A stretch of DNA of 64,000 bases from Prevotella sp. (GCA_017428925.1 JAFRPY010000046.1:47850-111849); one strand, 5' to 3'; counted from the stretch's first letter, positions 44,609 to 52,941 are shown. A program made the numbers and translations. Notes: generated by a model from the letters alone, not told the origin.

Positions 44609-46072
44609 ATGAAATTAGGTTTTGACAACGACAAGTATCTCCGCATTCAGTCGGAACACATCAAGGAAAGAATAGCACAATTTGGTGACAAACTCTATCT
44701 GGAGTTTGGGGGAAAACTTTACGACGACTACCACGCCAGCCGCGTGTTGCCGGGATTCCACCCTGACAGCAAACTGCGCATGCTGATGCAGCTCAAGGAC
44801 GACGCTGAGATTGTCATTGTCATTAGTGCTGAGGACATCGAGCGCAACAAGGTGCGCGGCGACCTGGGCATCACCTACGACAAAGACGTGTTGCGCCTTC
44901 GTGATGTCTTCAGCGAACGCGGACTCTACGTGAGCAGTGTGGTCATCACCCATTTCAACGGACAGGCGTCGGCCGTGTCGTTCCGCGAGCGGCTTGAACG
45001 GCTGGGCGAGGTGCGTGTATATTACCATTATCTTATCGAGGGCTATCCCACGAACGTGGAACTTATCGACTCCGAAGAAGGATTCGGCAAAAACGACTAC
45101 GTGGAAACCACCCGTCCGCTCGTTGTGGTTACTGCACCTGGTCCTGGCAGCGGCAAGATGGCCGTTTGCCTCTCGCAGCTCTACAATGAGAACCGCCGGG
45201 GCATCAAGGCTGGCTATGCCAAGTTCGAGACGTTTCCCATCTGGAACATTCCACTGAAGCATCCTGTCAATGTGGCCTACGAGGCTGCCACAGCCGATCT
45301 GAATGATGTGAACATGATCGACCATTTCCATCTGGAGGCATACGGCAAGACTACGGTCAACTATAACCGCGACATCGAGATATTCCCTGTGTTGAATGCC
45401 ATATTCGAGGGCATCTACGGCGAGAGTCCCTACAAGTCGCCCACCGATATGGGCGTTAACATGGCGGGTTTCTGTATTTCCGACGATGCTGTTTGCTGTG
45501 AAGCTTCAAAGCAGGAAATCATTCGCCGGTATTATGCTTCGTTGAGTAGTCTGGCCGAAGGACACAACAATGACCATGAAGTGAACAAATTGGTGCTGCT
45601 GATGAAGCAGATGAAACTTACCACGGCTGACCGTCGTTGTACAGTGGCTGCTTACGAGCGTAAACTCCGCTCGGGCACACCCTCGGCTGCCATTGAGCTG
45701 GCCGACGGTTCCATTATCACCGCAGAGACCAGTCAGCTGCTTGGTCCCAGTGCCGCCCTGCTACTCAATGCCACCAAGCACCTGGCCGGCATCGACCACG
45801 ACCTGAAATTGATTCCGCAGGAAATGATTGTACCTATTCAGCGCATGAAGACGTCAATGCTGCACGGCAATAATCCCCGTCTGCATACTGATGAGGTGTT
45901 AGTGGCGCTGGCCGTGCTCAGTCAGACCGACGAAAACTGCCGACGTGCACTTGAAAGTTTGCCATTGCTGGATGGTTGTCAGGTACATGCTACAGTAATA
46001 TTGAGCGAAGTCGACCGCAAGATATTCAAGAAATTGGGTTGCGGGTTGACCTTCGATCCGGTGAAGAAATAA
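44609..46072 (+). CDS. DUF1846-family protein
   Basis: 487 residues that match the conserved DUF1846 family over the whole length as I remember it: MKLGFDNDKYLRIQSEHIKERI at the start, LPGFHPDSKLRML, TAPGPGSGKMAVCLSQLYNE (a P-loop-like turn) and AKFETFPIWNIPLKHPVN. Structures are known for the family but, to my knowledge, no accepted reaction; nucleotide or coenzyme binding is suggested by the glycine-rich turn. It is single-gene, with its own promoter and terminator. Confidence 0.88.
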   Translation: MKLGFDNDKYLRIQSEHIKERIAQFGDKLYLEFGGKLYDDYHASRVLPGFHPDSKLRMLMQLKDDAEIVIVISAEDIERNKVRGDLGITYDKDVLRLRDVFSERGLYVSSVVITHFNGQASAVSFRERLERLGEVRVYYHYLIEGYPTNVELIDSEEGFGKNDYVETTRPLVVVTAPGPGSGKMAVCLSQLYNENRRGIKAGYAKFETFPIWNIPLKHPVNVAYEAATADLNDVNMIDHFHLEAYGKTTVNYNRDIEIFPVLNAIFEGIYGESPYKSPTDMGVNMAGFCISDDAVCCEASKQEIIRRYYASLSSLAEGHNNDHEVNKLVLLMKQMKLTTADRRCTVAAYERKLRSGTPSAAIELADGSIITAETSQLLGPSAALLLNATKHLAGIDHDLKLIPQEMIVPIQRMKTSMLHGNNPRLHTDEVLVALAVLSQTDENCRRALESLPLLDGCQVHATVILSEVDRKIFKKLGCGLTFDPVKK

Positions 46073-46106
46073 AGACCCACCCCAGCCCTCCCTATAGGGA
46101 GGGGGC
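46073..46106. repeat. Palindromic GC-rich repeat after the DUF1846 gene
   Basis: GACCCACCCCAG then CCCTCCCTATAGGGAGGG, starting at the last base of the stop codon's neighbour. It is the closest match to the family consensus outside a gene. Confidence 0.88.
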
Positions 46107-46128
46107 AAAATGTACTGGCCGTCAGGTG

Positions 46129-46149
46129 TTCTGCGGTCATACCGCAGAA
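46129..46149. terminator. Hairpin between convergent genes, first
   Basis: TTCTGCGGT and ACCGCAGAA form a perfect 9-bp stem with a 3-nt loop, followed by A's on the plus strand. Confidence 0.6.
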
Positions 46150-46150
46150 A

Positions 46151-46191
46151 AAAGAAATGCCGTCTCCTCATTCAGGAAGCGGCATTTCTTT
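46151..46191. terminator. Bidirectional terminator between the DUF1846 and M23 genes
   Basis: AAAGAAATGCCG pairs with CGGCATTTCTTT (12 bp), with T's on both strands. Confidence 0.85.
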
Positions 46192-46212
46192 GTTTTGTAT
46201 CTTTAATTCTGT

Positions 46213-47220
46213 TTATGAGAATCTCAGAATTTGTCCTGGACGGATGCGCATCGACTTGCCGATGTGGTTAATCTTGCAAAGTTCCTCAACGCTGATGCCG
46301 CGGCTGCGGGCAATAGAATAGAGCGTCTCACCCTTCGAAACCTTGTGGTAGCGGGCATCCTTCTTAGACTCTTTTGCATTCTTCTTCTGCTCCTTCTTCT
46401 GGGCCTGCTGTTGCTGCTGAGCCAATTGTGCCTGCTGGCGACGGATAGCGGCAGGGCTCTGAGTGCTTCTCACGTCAGCTACAGAGTAACTGTCCTGCTT
46501 GCGACCTGTCGTGTTGTTCACGGCAATGCCTTCACGCTCATAACGGCTGGCGCGGAACATATAGTAGTTGCCCGTCACGTCCTGATTGCGGAAGTCGAAC
46601 ATCAGCGCAGGGTTCAGGGCAACGCCACAGAGGCGTGTCTCAAAGTGAAGATGTGAACCGGTAGAACGTCCGGTATTGCCACCCAGACCGATGGGATCAC
46701 CGGCACGCACGTTCTGGTTTTCCCTAACCAAGTGTTTCGACATGTGGCCATAGATAGTTTCCAAACCGTTGTTATGGCGTATCACGACATAGTTGCCGTA
46801 GCCGTTACCCTCGTAGTTCACCACGCGCACCTTGCCGTCGAAGGCAGAGCGGATAGTGTCGCCAATGTAGACTTTGATATCGAGTCCCTTGTGCATGCGC
46901 CCCCATCGGCGTCCGAACTGGCTGGTAATGACGCGGCTGGGAGTAGGCATGGCAAATCCACGCAGGTCGATGCGGAAAGAGTCGGGCAGCTGAGTGGCAC
47001 GATGTGCATACTGATTACTCCATTCGTTGTATAATTGTGCGCTGGGCGAACCATACTGTTCGCGCTCAATAATACTGCGAAGGACCAACGTGTCCACGGC
47101 CTTCATTTTTCTGTCAACGGGAGCCAGGCGGGCTAACTGGTCTTGTCCCATTACGGGAACAGTGATTAACGCCAATAATGACGTCAGTGTGATTGTTTTA
47201 AATATGTTTTTTTTCTGCAT
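46213..47220 (-). CDS. M23 peptidoglycan endopeptidase with LysM domain
   Basis: 335 residues. Signal peptide (about 1-26, ending VPVMGQ), then the M23 domain with zinc ligands in RMHKGLDIKV, VIRHNNGLETIYGHM and GSHLHFETRL, a linker rich in Q and K, and a C-terminal LysM repeat (YHKVSKGETLYSIARSRGISVEELCKINHIG). It would cut peptide cross-links of peptidoglycan in the periplasm. TATCTTTGC on the minus strand at 47294-47302 is its likely -7 box. Confidence 0.93.
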   Translation of the reverse strand: MQKKNIFKTITLTSLLALITVPVMGQDQLARLAPVDRKMKAVDTLVLRSIIEREQYGSPSAQLYNEWSNQYAHRATQLPDSFRIDLRGFAMPTPSRVITSQFGRRWGRMHKGLDIKVYIGDTIRSAFDGKVRVVNYEGNGYGNYVVIRHNNGLETIYGHMSKHLVRENQNVRAGDPIGLGGNTGRSTGSHLHFETRLCGVALNPALMFDFRNQDVTGNYYMFRASRYEREGIAVNNTTGRKQDSYSVADVRSTQSPAAIRRQQAQLAQQQQQAQKKEQKKNAKESKKDARYHKVSKGETLYSIARSRGISVEELCKINHIGKSMRIRPGQILRFS

Positions 47221-47691
47221 AATTCCTTGTCAAAAAGATTAAAAACAGCGAATAAGTATTCGTTTCTGATTGCGCTAATTAGCGTATTCGGTTGCAAAGA
47301 TAACGCATTTTTTTGAAGAATGTGCCCCTCTTTACACTTTTTATTGATACTTTAACACTCTATTGTTTGCGTTAACAGTCTGATACCATGTTATTTTTTG
47401 GGGAAAAACCTGGAGAAATCCGTTTATGAAGGTTTTCAAGCTATACGCTATCATCGACCAGAAAATGTTCGATGCAGAGATGGGGAATTTAAAGAAATAA
47501 AAAAACGCTGAGCTGATTTGCTAACCCGATTACGGTGCTACTCTCTCATTTCAGCGGGAGAAAATCGTTTCCTTTCGTGCTGCAAAAAAATAAGTTTTTT
47601 TTCGAATCCTCCAAACTTTTCTGCTCATTTCTGCAGATTTTTTGCTCTATAGAGCGTTATCCCATTTTATTTATGTACTTTTGCGTGGATT
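47221..47691. other. AT-rich intergenic region
   Basis: It holds the minus-strand -7 box of the M23 gene (47294-47302) and the plus-strand -7 box TACTTTTG (47676-47683) of the next gene. TCTGCTC and TTTCTGCAG near 47620-47640, with a further TTTGCTC behind, look like decayed 22-bp hairpin units. No gene is visible. Confidence 0.5.
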
Positions 47692-48144
47692 ATGGGAAAA
47701 AAAGACAAATCAGTTGAAGAGCTTATTGCAGCCGTTCTGAACGATATCAGTCAGAAGGGCTTTTCTTCTGTGATGCCTTTCAGTATAGGAAGCGTGGAAG
47801 CCAGAATGTCACAATTTGCTGATGCAAATGGGATAGAACTTGCCAGCGACGAACTCTATATGAGTGCCAAACAACTACAGCACAGCATGCGGGCTTCAAA
47901 GAATGCGAAGGGATTGGTAGTTGAAGCCTCAGAACTGATAGCCTTTCCTCAAAGCCGCTTCTCTATGGAGCTGCACTATGATGGCGAATGCTTCATTTAT
48001 ACCGATGGACAGTCGAAGTTTATAGTCCATCCGAACTACAAGATGAAGATTAGCAGGGAACTTGTAGCCAAAGTCAACTTCATTACTGCGACAAAGGTGA
48101 AAGATCCTGCTGAGTTTACGCTACCCAAATATCGTAAAATATAA
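47692..48144 (+). CDS. Hypothetical protein, 150 residues
   Basis: No signal peptide or membrane segment. The N-terminal half is helical (VEELIAAVLNDISQKGFSSVMPFSI, MSAKQLQHSMRASKNAKGL), and the C-terminal half is a beta-rich stretch (SMELHYDGECFIYTDGQSKFIVHPNYKMK) ending VNFITATKVKDPAEF. I do not recognise it. It sits alone between two intergenic regions with a -7 box 16 nt upstream, and its stop overlaps the terminator of the opposing ncRNA candidate. Confidence 0.65.
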   Translation: MGKKDKSVEELIAAVLNDISQKGFSSVMPFSIGSVEARMSQFADANGIELASDELYMSAKQLQHSMRASKNAKGLVVEASELIAFPQSRFSMELHYDGECFIYTDGQSKFIVHPNYKMKISRELVAKVNFITATKVKDPAEFTLPKYRKI

Positions 48145-48280
48145 AAGCTGGCCACACGTGACCAGCTATAATTGAGTGAAGGAAACCAAGCGGCAAGGTC
48201 GAATTGCTCATCATCTCTACGTTTCCGCAGCCATGCCACCGTTCCGCACATCGTGGCTCTACTTGGTTCCACCTTTCACA
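48141..48280 (-). ncRNA. Stand-alone structured small RNA candidate
   Basis: On the minus strand an exact promoter (TTTG at 48311-48314, 19 nt, TATCTTTG at 48284-48291) precedes a body of about 140 nt that ends in a terminator hairpin (AGCTGG/CCAGCT, 48146-48167, then TTTTAT). The body folds as a closed junction. P1 is GGAACCAAG (48262-48270) with CTTGGTTTCC (48181-48190). Inside are a GCCAC/GTGGC hairpin (48235-48257), a CUGCG-GAAA-CGUAG tetraloop hairpin (48217-48230) and a GCAA/UUGC hairpin (48193-48207). No ORF of substance fits. I could not match it to 6S, SRP, tmRNA, RNase P or a riboswitch from memory. Confidence 0.7.
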
Positions 48281-48282
48281 CT

Positions 48283-48314
48283 GCAAAGATACGAATAAGC
48301 GAGCAAACTACAAA
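48283..48314 (-). promoter_or_regulatory. Promoter of the small RNA candidate
   Basis: TTTG-N19-TATCTTTGC on the minus strand, both boxes perfect. The expected start is near 48278. Confidence 0.8.
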
Positions 48315-48501
48315 ATAAATTCGCATTTATTTTTAGTTTCGAGCGCAAGTATCTTCGAAATTCATTTCAAATGATAAGCCTTTTTCTCGAATCCTCCAAA
48401 CTTTTCCTCTCTTTTCTGCCGGTTTTGTCGAAAAAACGATAAAAATCAAATGCGTTTTGATATTTTTTCATCAAAGATGATGGTGAATTGAAATTTTTAT
48501 A

Positions 48502-48509
48502 TATCTTTG
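48502..48509 (+). promoter_or_regulatory. -7 box upstream of the structured element
   Basis: TATCTTTG (followed by C) is a perfect -7 box. No TTTG lies at the right distance, so the -33 element is unclear. The next bases form a small AATCGG/CCGATT hairpin (48517-48536). Confidence 0.5.
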
Positions 48510-48562
48510 CAATCGGAATCGGGGAGAAATCCGATTTCAATGATGCATTAGCTTATTATTTC

Positions 48563-48748
48563 GCACTTTACCAAAGACGCCTAGGAAACCTCTTCTGGAA
48601 TAGTTCGATTTAAGAAAGCAAGGGAAGCCGAGGAAGGCATTCTCTCACTACAAGCATAGCTATGCACACGCCTCTATGGCGTGGTAGCATTCTTATAAAT
48701 GTAGTGAGGGGTTCCAAATTTCCTAGGCGCGCCCCTTAGGTAAAGTGC
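48563..48748 (+). ncRNA. Highly structured leader RNA or MITE upstream of the peptide cluster
   Basis: Nested pairing over 186 nt: GCACTTTACC (48563-48572) with GGTAAAGTGC (48739-48748), CGCCTAGGAAA (48578-48588) with TTTCCTAGGCG (48719-48729), and CTCACTACA (48644-48652) with TGTAGTGAG (48700-48708). At the tip lie a GCATAGCTATGC palindrome (48654-48665) and a CACGCC/GGCGTG hairpin (48667-48683). It ends 82 nt before the first precursor gene. It could be a regulatory leader, a separate sRNA, or a small non-autonomous transposon with terminal inverted repeats; no target-site duplication is visible. Confidence 0.55.
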
Positions 48749-48779
48749 ATAAGGATGGCCACGCCATTCTTTGTGCCCT

Positions 48780-48788
48780 TACTTTTGC
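48780..48788 (+). promoter_or_regulatory. Candidate -7 box of the first precursor gene
   Basis: TACTTTTGC matches TAnnTTTGC and lies 42 nt before the start codon; no good -33 box is seen. Confidence 0.45.
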
Positions 48789-48829
48789 ATTCATTCTTAG
48801 TATTATTCACAAATAAAACAAATGCGATT

Positions 48830-49123
48830 ATGAAGAAGAATGTAAAGCATGAAGAACTCCAGTCAAGGAGAGAGTTTTTCAAGAAAGCAGCCAAAGGCGC
48901 ATTGCCTATTTTGAGTGCTATCGTTTTGGTAAGTACCCCATCTATATTGAGGGCTACAGAAGTTGCTACAGGATGTGCGGGCAACAGTTGCTATTTGCAA
49001 TGCGACGGAGGTTGTCGTCAGTCTTGCAGTGGCTCATGTAAGTATCATTGTCAGACAACTTGCAAGGGGGGATGTGGGAGCACGTGTAGAGGAACTTGCC
49101 AGTATTCTTCTAAGGGATACTAA
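48830..49123 (+). CDS. CXXX-repeat RiPP precursor 1 with Tat-type leader
   Basis: The start at 48830 (MKKNVKHEELQSRREFFKKA) is chosen because precursor 2 begins in the same way; the longer frame from 48755 has no homologue. The 97-residue product has a twin-arginine motif (SRREFFKK), a hydrophobic stretch (ALPILSAIVLVSTPSIL) and a core with 11 cysteines, mostly every fourth residue (CYLQC, CRQSC, CKYHC, CGSTC, CRGTC). This fits the radical-SAM target family named for Cys-Xaa-Xaa-Xaa repeats. Modification by the enzymes encoded downstream and export by Tat are inferred from context. Confidence 0.85.
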   Translation: MKKNVKHEELQSRREFFKKAAKGALPILSAIVLVSTPSILRATEVATGCAGNSCYLQCDGGCRQSCSGSCKYHCQTTCKGGCGSTCRGTCQYSSKGY

Positions 49124-49224
49124 TTATTACTATTCAATAGGATGTGTACAATGATACAGACTCCTACATCCTGCAATGTAAAACGCTGAATCTTGGGAAG
49201 TCTATAGGCACAAATCGAACTATT

Positions 49225-49494
49225 ATGCATAATAACAAGAAAAACGAGGAACTCCAGTCGCGTCGTGAGTTCTTCAAAAAGGCTGCCAAGGGCGCGCTCC
49301 CTATTCTGGGTGCCATCGTTCTGGCTGGTGCTCCTGGCATTCTGAATGCTACAGAGGCGCAGTCTACAAGTTGTACGTCATGTAGTACCCACTGTGGTAC
49401 TTCATGCTGGAGAGACGGATGCTCTTCAACATGTAGTGGCGGTTGCAAAGGCGGATGCCGCGGAACCTGTCAAAACACTGCTAAGAGGGGCTAA
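49225..49494 (+). CDS. CXXX-repeat RiPP precursor 2 with Tat-type leader
   Basis: 89 residues from the ATG at 49225. The leader is almost identical to precursor 1 (EELQSRREFFKKAAKGALPIL), while the core has nine cysteines with variable spacing (CTSCSTHCGTSC, then CSSTCSGGCKGGCRGTC). The conserved leader with a diverged core is what recent duplication of a substrate gene for one shared enzyme looks like. The radical SAM gene starts 55 nt downstream. Confidence 0.84.
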   Translation: MHNNKKNEELQSRREFFKKAAKGALPILGAIVLAGAPGILNATEAQSTSCTSCSTHCGTSCWRDGCSSTCSGGCKGGCRGTCQNTAKRG

Positions 49495-49549
49495 ATGTAT
49501 GTTGAACTTGTCACACATTAACATGTGACAAAGAAGAATCCTGCTAATT

Positions 49550-50800
49550 ATGAGTCCATTGAAAGATTTGGCAAAAGAATGGCAACATGGTTTGGCCAAA
49601 CACATCACATTTATTGTGACTAAGGACTGTCAATTAGCCTGTAAGTATTGCTATCTCGTAGGCAAGAACTCGAAAGAGAGAATGCCTTTCGAGATAGCAA
49701 AACAGGCAATAGACTACATCCTTGGGCATGAAGAAGATTTTAGTGAAGGTAGCGTTGTATGGGACTTTATCGGTGGAGAGCCATTTATTGAGATTGACTT
49801 GATAGACCAAATATGTGACTATCTCAAAACCGAAATGTTTCGTCTTAACCATCATTGGTTCAATTCTTACCGATTCTCTTTTGCGACAAACGGCATCAAC
49901 TACCATACAGACAAAGTGCAGCAGTTCATAAAAAAGAACCGACAGCATCTTTCTATTGGTATAACTATTGACGGCACAAAGCGGAAGCATGACCTAAACC
50001 GTATCTGGAAAACAAAGGATATGGAAAAAGGAATCATGCCGAAACCAGAAGAAGAACGTGGCTCATACGATGATGTTGTCAAGAACATACCCTTATGGTT
50101 GTCTCAGTTTCCTGATGATAGCACAAAGGTAACAATCAGTAGTGCCGACATTCCTTACATCAAAGAGAGCGTTTTACACTTGTATTCGTTGGGTATAAAG
50201 GAGGTAAATATTAATGTAGTGTTTGAAAACGTGTGGCAAGAGGGTGACGATTCTAAATTTGAGGAACAGCTTATCAGCCTTGCCGATGATATTATAGACG
50301 GTGGATACTATGAGGACTATGCTTGTTCGTTCTTCTCGGAGAATATTGGCAAGCCGATGGATGCAAAGATAGACAATAACAATTGGTGTGGTGCAGGCAT
50401 GATGCTGTCTATTGATGCCGCAGGTAATTTCTATCCTTGTACAAGATTTGCCGCTTATTCTTTGCGTTCAAAGAAACCTATTATTATCGGCAATGTGTAT
50501 GATGGTATAGATAAGAACAAGCTACGTCCTTTCTTAACACTTGACAGGACTACGCAAAGTCCAAAAGAATGCATCGAGTGTGAAGTGGCCAGTGGCTGTG
50601 CATGGTGTCAGGGCGAAAATTACGATGCGGCAGACACGAATACCATATACCAACGGGCAACAGCAATCTGCAAGATGCACAAGGCTCGTGTTCGTGCAAA
50701 CAACTACTATTGGAACAAACTCTACCGCAAACTGGAATTAGAGGGACAACGTGAAGAGTTTGAAAACAACAAGAAAGTGTCTAATCCTGTAATCTGCTGA
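49550..50800 (+). CDS. Radical SAM peptide maturase, CXXX-repeat target type
   Basis: 416 residues. The radical SAM cluster ligands are C27, C31 and C34 (CQLACKYCY), followed by the glycine-rich WDFIGGEP. The C-terminal half has a SPASM domain for extra Fe-S clusters (NNWCGAGMMLSIDAAGNFYPC, then CIECEVASGCAWCQGE). Such enzymes install crosslinks or epimerise residues on ribosomal peptides. Neighbouring CxxxC precursors and the partner maturase point to the Cys-Xaa-Xaa-Xaa peptide family. The exact modification is not known to me. Confidence 0.9.
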   Translation: MSPLKDLAKEWQHGLAKHITFIVTKDCQLACKYCYLVGKNSKERMPFEIAKQAIDYILGHEEDFSEGSVVWDFIGGEPFIEIDLIDQICDYLKTEMFRLNHHWFNSYRFSFATNGINYHTDKVQQFIKKNRQHLSIGITIDGTKRKHDLNRIWKTKDMEKGIMPKPEEERGSYDDVVKNIPLWLSQFPDDSTKVTISSADIPYIKESVLHLYSLGIKEVNINVVFENVWQEGDDSKFEEQLISLADDIIDGGYYEDYACSFFSENIGKPMDAKIDNNNWCGAGMMLSIDAAGNFYPCTRFAAYSLRSKKPIIIGNVYDGIDKNKLRPFLTLDRTTQSPKECIECEVASGCAWCQGENYDAADTNTIYQRATAICKMHKARVRANNYYWNKLYRKLELEGQREEFENNKKVSNPVIC

Positions 50801-50804
50801 ACCG

Positions 50805-51764
50805 ATGATAGAATATTTGATTATACAGCTTGACGATACGAGTACATCGTATTGCCATTACGAGAATCCCAAGCGTAAAGAGAATCATATCGGGTTAGAC
50901 ACATTGAAGTCTGGCATTCTCTTTGCCATGAAAGAGAATCTGATGATTCAGTTTGTCTATCCTGACTACGAATTGCCACAGGAGTACAAGGATGCTATAG
51001 AAACTATAGACCATAGCAAGATTGTTTCTTCACTTTGCGAGGATGAATCTCTGAGAGATGAGGCAGATGTCATCGTCTATCATGACTGGACGGGACTTTC
51101 TTTTGGAAAGTTTGAAGCAGGCAAGAATTATGTGTTGAGAACGTCGAAAGCGGATTTGTTTGAAAGGTATTTGTTCATAAAGGATGTCCTGCCTAAAGTG
51201 TCAAGACTAAACGTTGTCATTACAGACATCGATACTTTCAAAGAAGAAGATTTTGGCAGGTATAAGCAAATTCTTGAAACCCTTTCGGGGTGTCTTGAGA
51301 AATTGTATGCAGATGGACGAACACCGCAATTGAATATCCTCACAGACCGCATGATGCTTTCTACTATGAACAATTGCGGAGCAGGAGAAACAAACATTAC
51401 ACTTGCTCCCAATGGAAAGTTCTACGTTTGCCCAGCTTTCTATTATGAAGATGAGGCTGACAGTGTGGGCGATTTGGAGCACGGACTTGACATCAAGAAC
51501 AAACAATTATACAGACTTGACCATGCACCGATATGCAGTCATTGTGATGCTTACCAGTGCAAGCGTTGCATTTGGCTAAACCGAAAGACAACACTTGAAG
51601 TAAACACGCCGAGTCATGAGCAATGTGTACTTGCTCATCTGGAACGGAATTCAAGCCGCGAATTGTTGAGTAGATTACGCAAACATGGGAATTTCCTGCC
51701 TGAACAGGAAGATATTAAAGAAATCGATTATTTAGATCCCTTTGACAAAAGAGATGAATGGTAA
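50805..51764 (+). CDS. CXXX repeat peptide maturase-like protein, SPASM without the radical SAM motif
   Basis: 319 residues, 4 nt after the radical SAM gene. There is no CxxxCxxC near the N-terminus; instead the C-terminal part carries NNCGAGETNITLAPNGKFYVCPAF and CSHCDAYQCKRCIW, which look like the cluster-binding part of a SPASM domain. The N-terminal 180 residues are alpha-beta, like a degenerate barrel. This corresponds to the second component of CXXX-repeat peptide systems as I remember them. It may bind the precursor or help the radical enzyme. Confidence 0.8.
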   Translation: MIEYLIIQLDDTSTSYCHYENPKRKENHIGLDTLKSGILFAMKENLMIQFVYPDYELPQEYKDAIETIDHSKIVSSLCEDESLRDEADVIVYHDWTGLSFGKFEAGKNYVLRTSKADLFERYLFIKDVLPKVSRLNVVITDIDTFKEEDFGRYKQILETLSGCLEKLYADGRTPQLNILTDRMMLSTMNNCGAGETNITLAPNGKFYVCPAFYYEDEADSVGDLEHGLDIKNKQLYRLDHAPICSHCDAYQCKRCIWLNRKTTLEVNTPSHEQCVLAHLERNSSRELLSRLRKHGNFLPEQEDIKEIDYLDPFDKRDEW

Positions 51765-51781
51765 CTATAAAAATGTGTCTT

Positions 51782-52357
51782 ATGAAAAGAGTTTTATTTA
51801 TTGTATCGCTTGCGCTACTTACAATCCTTAATGCCGGCGCTCAGGATTTTACTAAGAGTTATAGCTGCGTGAGAGTTCTCACCTCAATGGGGCCACAGGC
51901 TCCACCTGCTGGTATGGCAACTTGGATAGAATTTTATGATGATTACATCCTTGTAGGGGGGTATGAAAAGTTCGTGTATTCTACGACGAACTTTGACGGC
52001 TCCATGCAATTTAGAGCGACCAAACCAGGACCTCCGGCAATGAACACAATCGGCTGGGTGGTCTCCAAAGACTTTTCATCGGTAAAGCAAGTTATTCAAA
52101 GTAGTATGATGGGAATGACCATGCAGATGGAATATCACTTCAACTATATTGGCGAGGGCTCGCATGCTGCTCAAAACATGATGGGATCTGCACCCTCATA
52201 CGGAGGCGGAGACTACGACAGTGATTATACTTGTTCTTCTTGCGGAGGTACAAAACAGTGCAAATACTGCAACGGAACGGGATATTATGAGTACGGTCGA
52301 AATGGCCGTTGCGGTGTATGCCGTGGAACAGGAAGATGTCAGGCATGTAACAGATAA
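51782..52357 (+). CDS. Secreted protein with DnaJ-type zinc-finger C-terminus, 1
   Basis: 191 residues from 51782 (MKRVLFIVSLALLTILNAGAQ is a signal peptide; upstream ATGs at 51758 and 51773 are in the end of the preceding gene). The middle is a beta-rich domain of unknown type. The last 45 residues hold CxxCxG-type motifs (CSSCGGTKQCKYCNGTGYY, CGVCRGTGRCQACNR), as in the zinc-binding region of DnaJ. No J domain is present. Secretion together with a Cys-rich finger suggests a folding, thiol or metal-handling role for the exported peptides, but this is inference. Confidence 0.65.
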   Translation: MKRVLFIVSLALLTILNAGAQDFTKSYSCVRVLTSMGPQAPPAGMATWIEFYDDYILVGGYEKFVYSTTNFDGSMQFRATKPGPPAMNTIGWVVSKDFSSVKQVIQSSMMGMTMQMEYHFNYIGEGSHAAQNMMGSAPSYGGGDYDSDYTCSSCGGTKQCKYCNGTGYYEYGRNGRCGVCRGTGRCQACNR

Positions 52358-52365
52358 TAGTTACT

Positions 52366-52941
52366 ATGAATAAAATAATGTTTTGCTTATTGGTGGCAGC
52401 TATAATACCATCCATCTGTTATGCCCAAAATGGAAAGTCATGTAACGCATGTAAAGGTGAGGGTAGTTATGATTGCTGGGTTTGCAGAGGATCAGGTAAA
52501 ACAATGAATTACACTTTTGGTGGAATAAATTATGTTGAATGTAAAAGTTGTGATGGTACTGGCATTATGAAATGTCCTGTCTGTCGTGGGAAAGGTTATA
52601 TAAATAGACCGAAAAAAGGCAAGAATACATATTATCATATCAAATCAACTATTATTCCAGTTTCTACAGGAAATCCGCCAGAACTTATAGAAGATGATCC
52701 TTCTGACCCAAACAACTCTTTTATAAATGTTATAATTCAACCAAGAGAGAAAGTAACGGTAACAAATATATATGGACAGTCCGACGTTTATAAATACAAT
52801 GGAAAAAATGGAAGTGGTATACCTTTATATACAAGGCGCTCAGGAGAAACCGTTAAGTATCTTCAAGTAGAAGGGAATTACATAGAGATAAAATACAGTT
52901 TGTCAGGTATTATATTTGATGATGTGTATCAAAAATTCTAA
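52366..52941 (+). CDS. Secreted protein with DnaJ-type zinc-finger N-terminus, 2
   Basis: 191 residues. A signal peptide (MNKIMFCLLVAAIIPSICYAQ) is followed directly by two CxxCxGxG pairs (CNACKGEGSYDCWVCRGSG and CKSCDGTGIMKCPVCRGKG), then by a lower-complexity region without cysteine. The domain order is the reverse of the gene before it, 8 nt upstream, so the two may work as a pair. The A+T content is higher than in the neighbouring metabolic genes. Confidence 0.65.
   Translation: MNKIMFCLLVAAIIPSICYAQNGKSCNACKGEGSYDCWVCRGSGKTMNYTFGGINYVECKSCDGTGIMKCPVCRGKGYINRPKKGKNTYYHIKSTIIPVSTGNPPELIEDDPSDPNNSFINVIIQPREKVTVTNIYGQSDVYKYNGKNGSGIPLYTRRSGETVKYLQVEGNYIEIKYSLSGIIFDDVYQKF

Noticed and set aside
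48236-48272. Small protein starting MEPSRATMCGTVAW on the minus strand
   Set aside because: The 78-codon frame covers the helices of the small-RNA candidate and runs antisense into the 3' end of a plus-strand gene. Strong structure, promoter and terminator fit an RNA better than a protein.
48141-48280. Known RNAs: SRP RNA, tmRNA, RNase P, 6S, hammerhead ribozyme
   Set aside because: The SRP GGAAGGAAGCAGC loop, the tmRNA acceptor end, the RNase P core and the hammerhead CUGAUGA/GAAA core are all missing, and the fold is not the 6S bubble rod. The class stays open.
48563-48748. Retron msr-msd RNA
   Set aside because: The nested inverted repeats recall a retron, but no reverse transcriptase gene is nearby.
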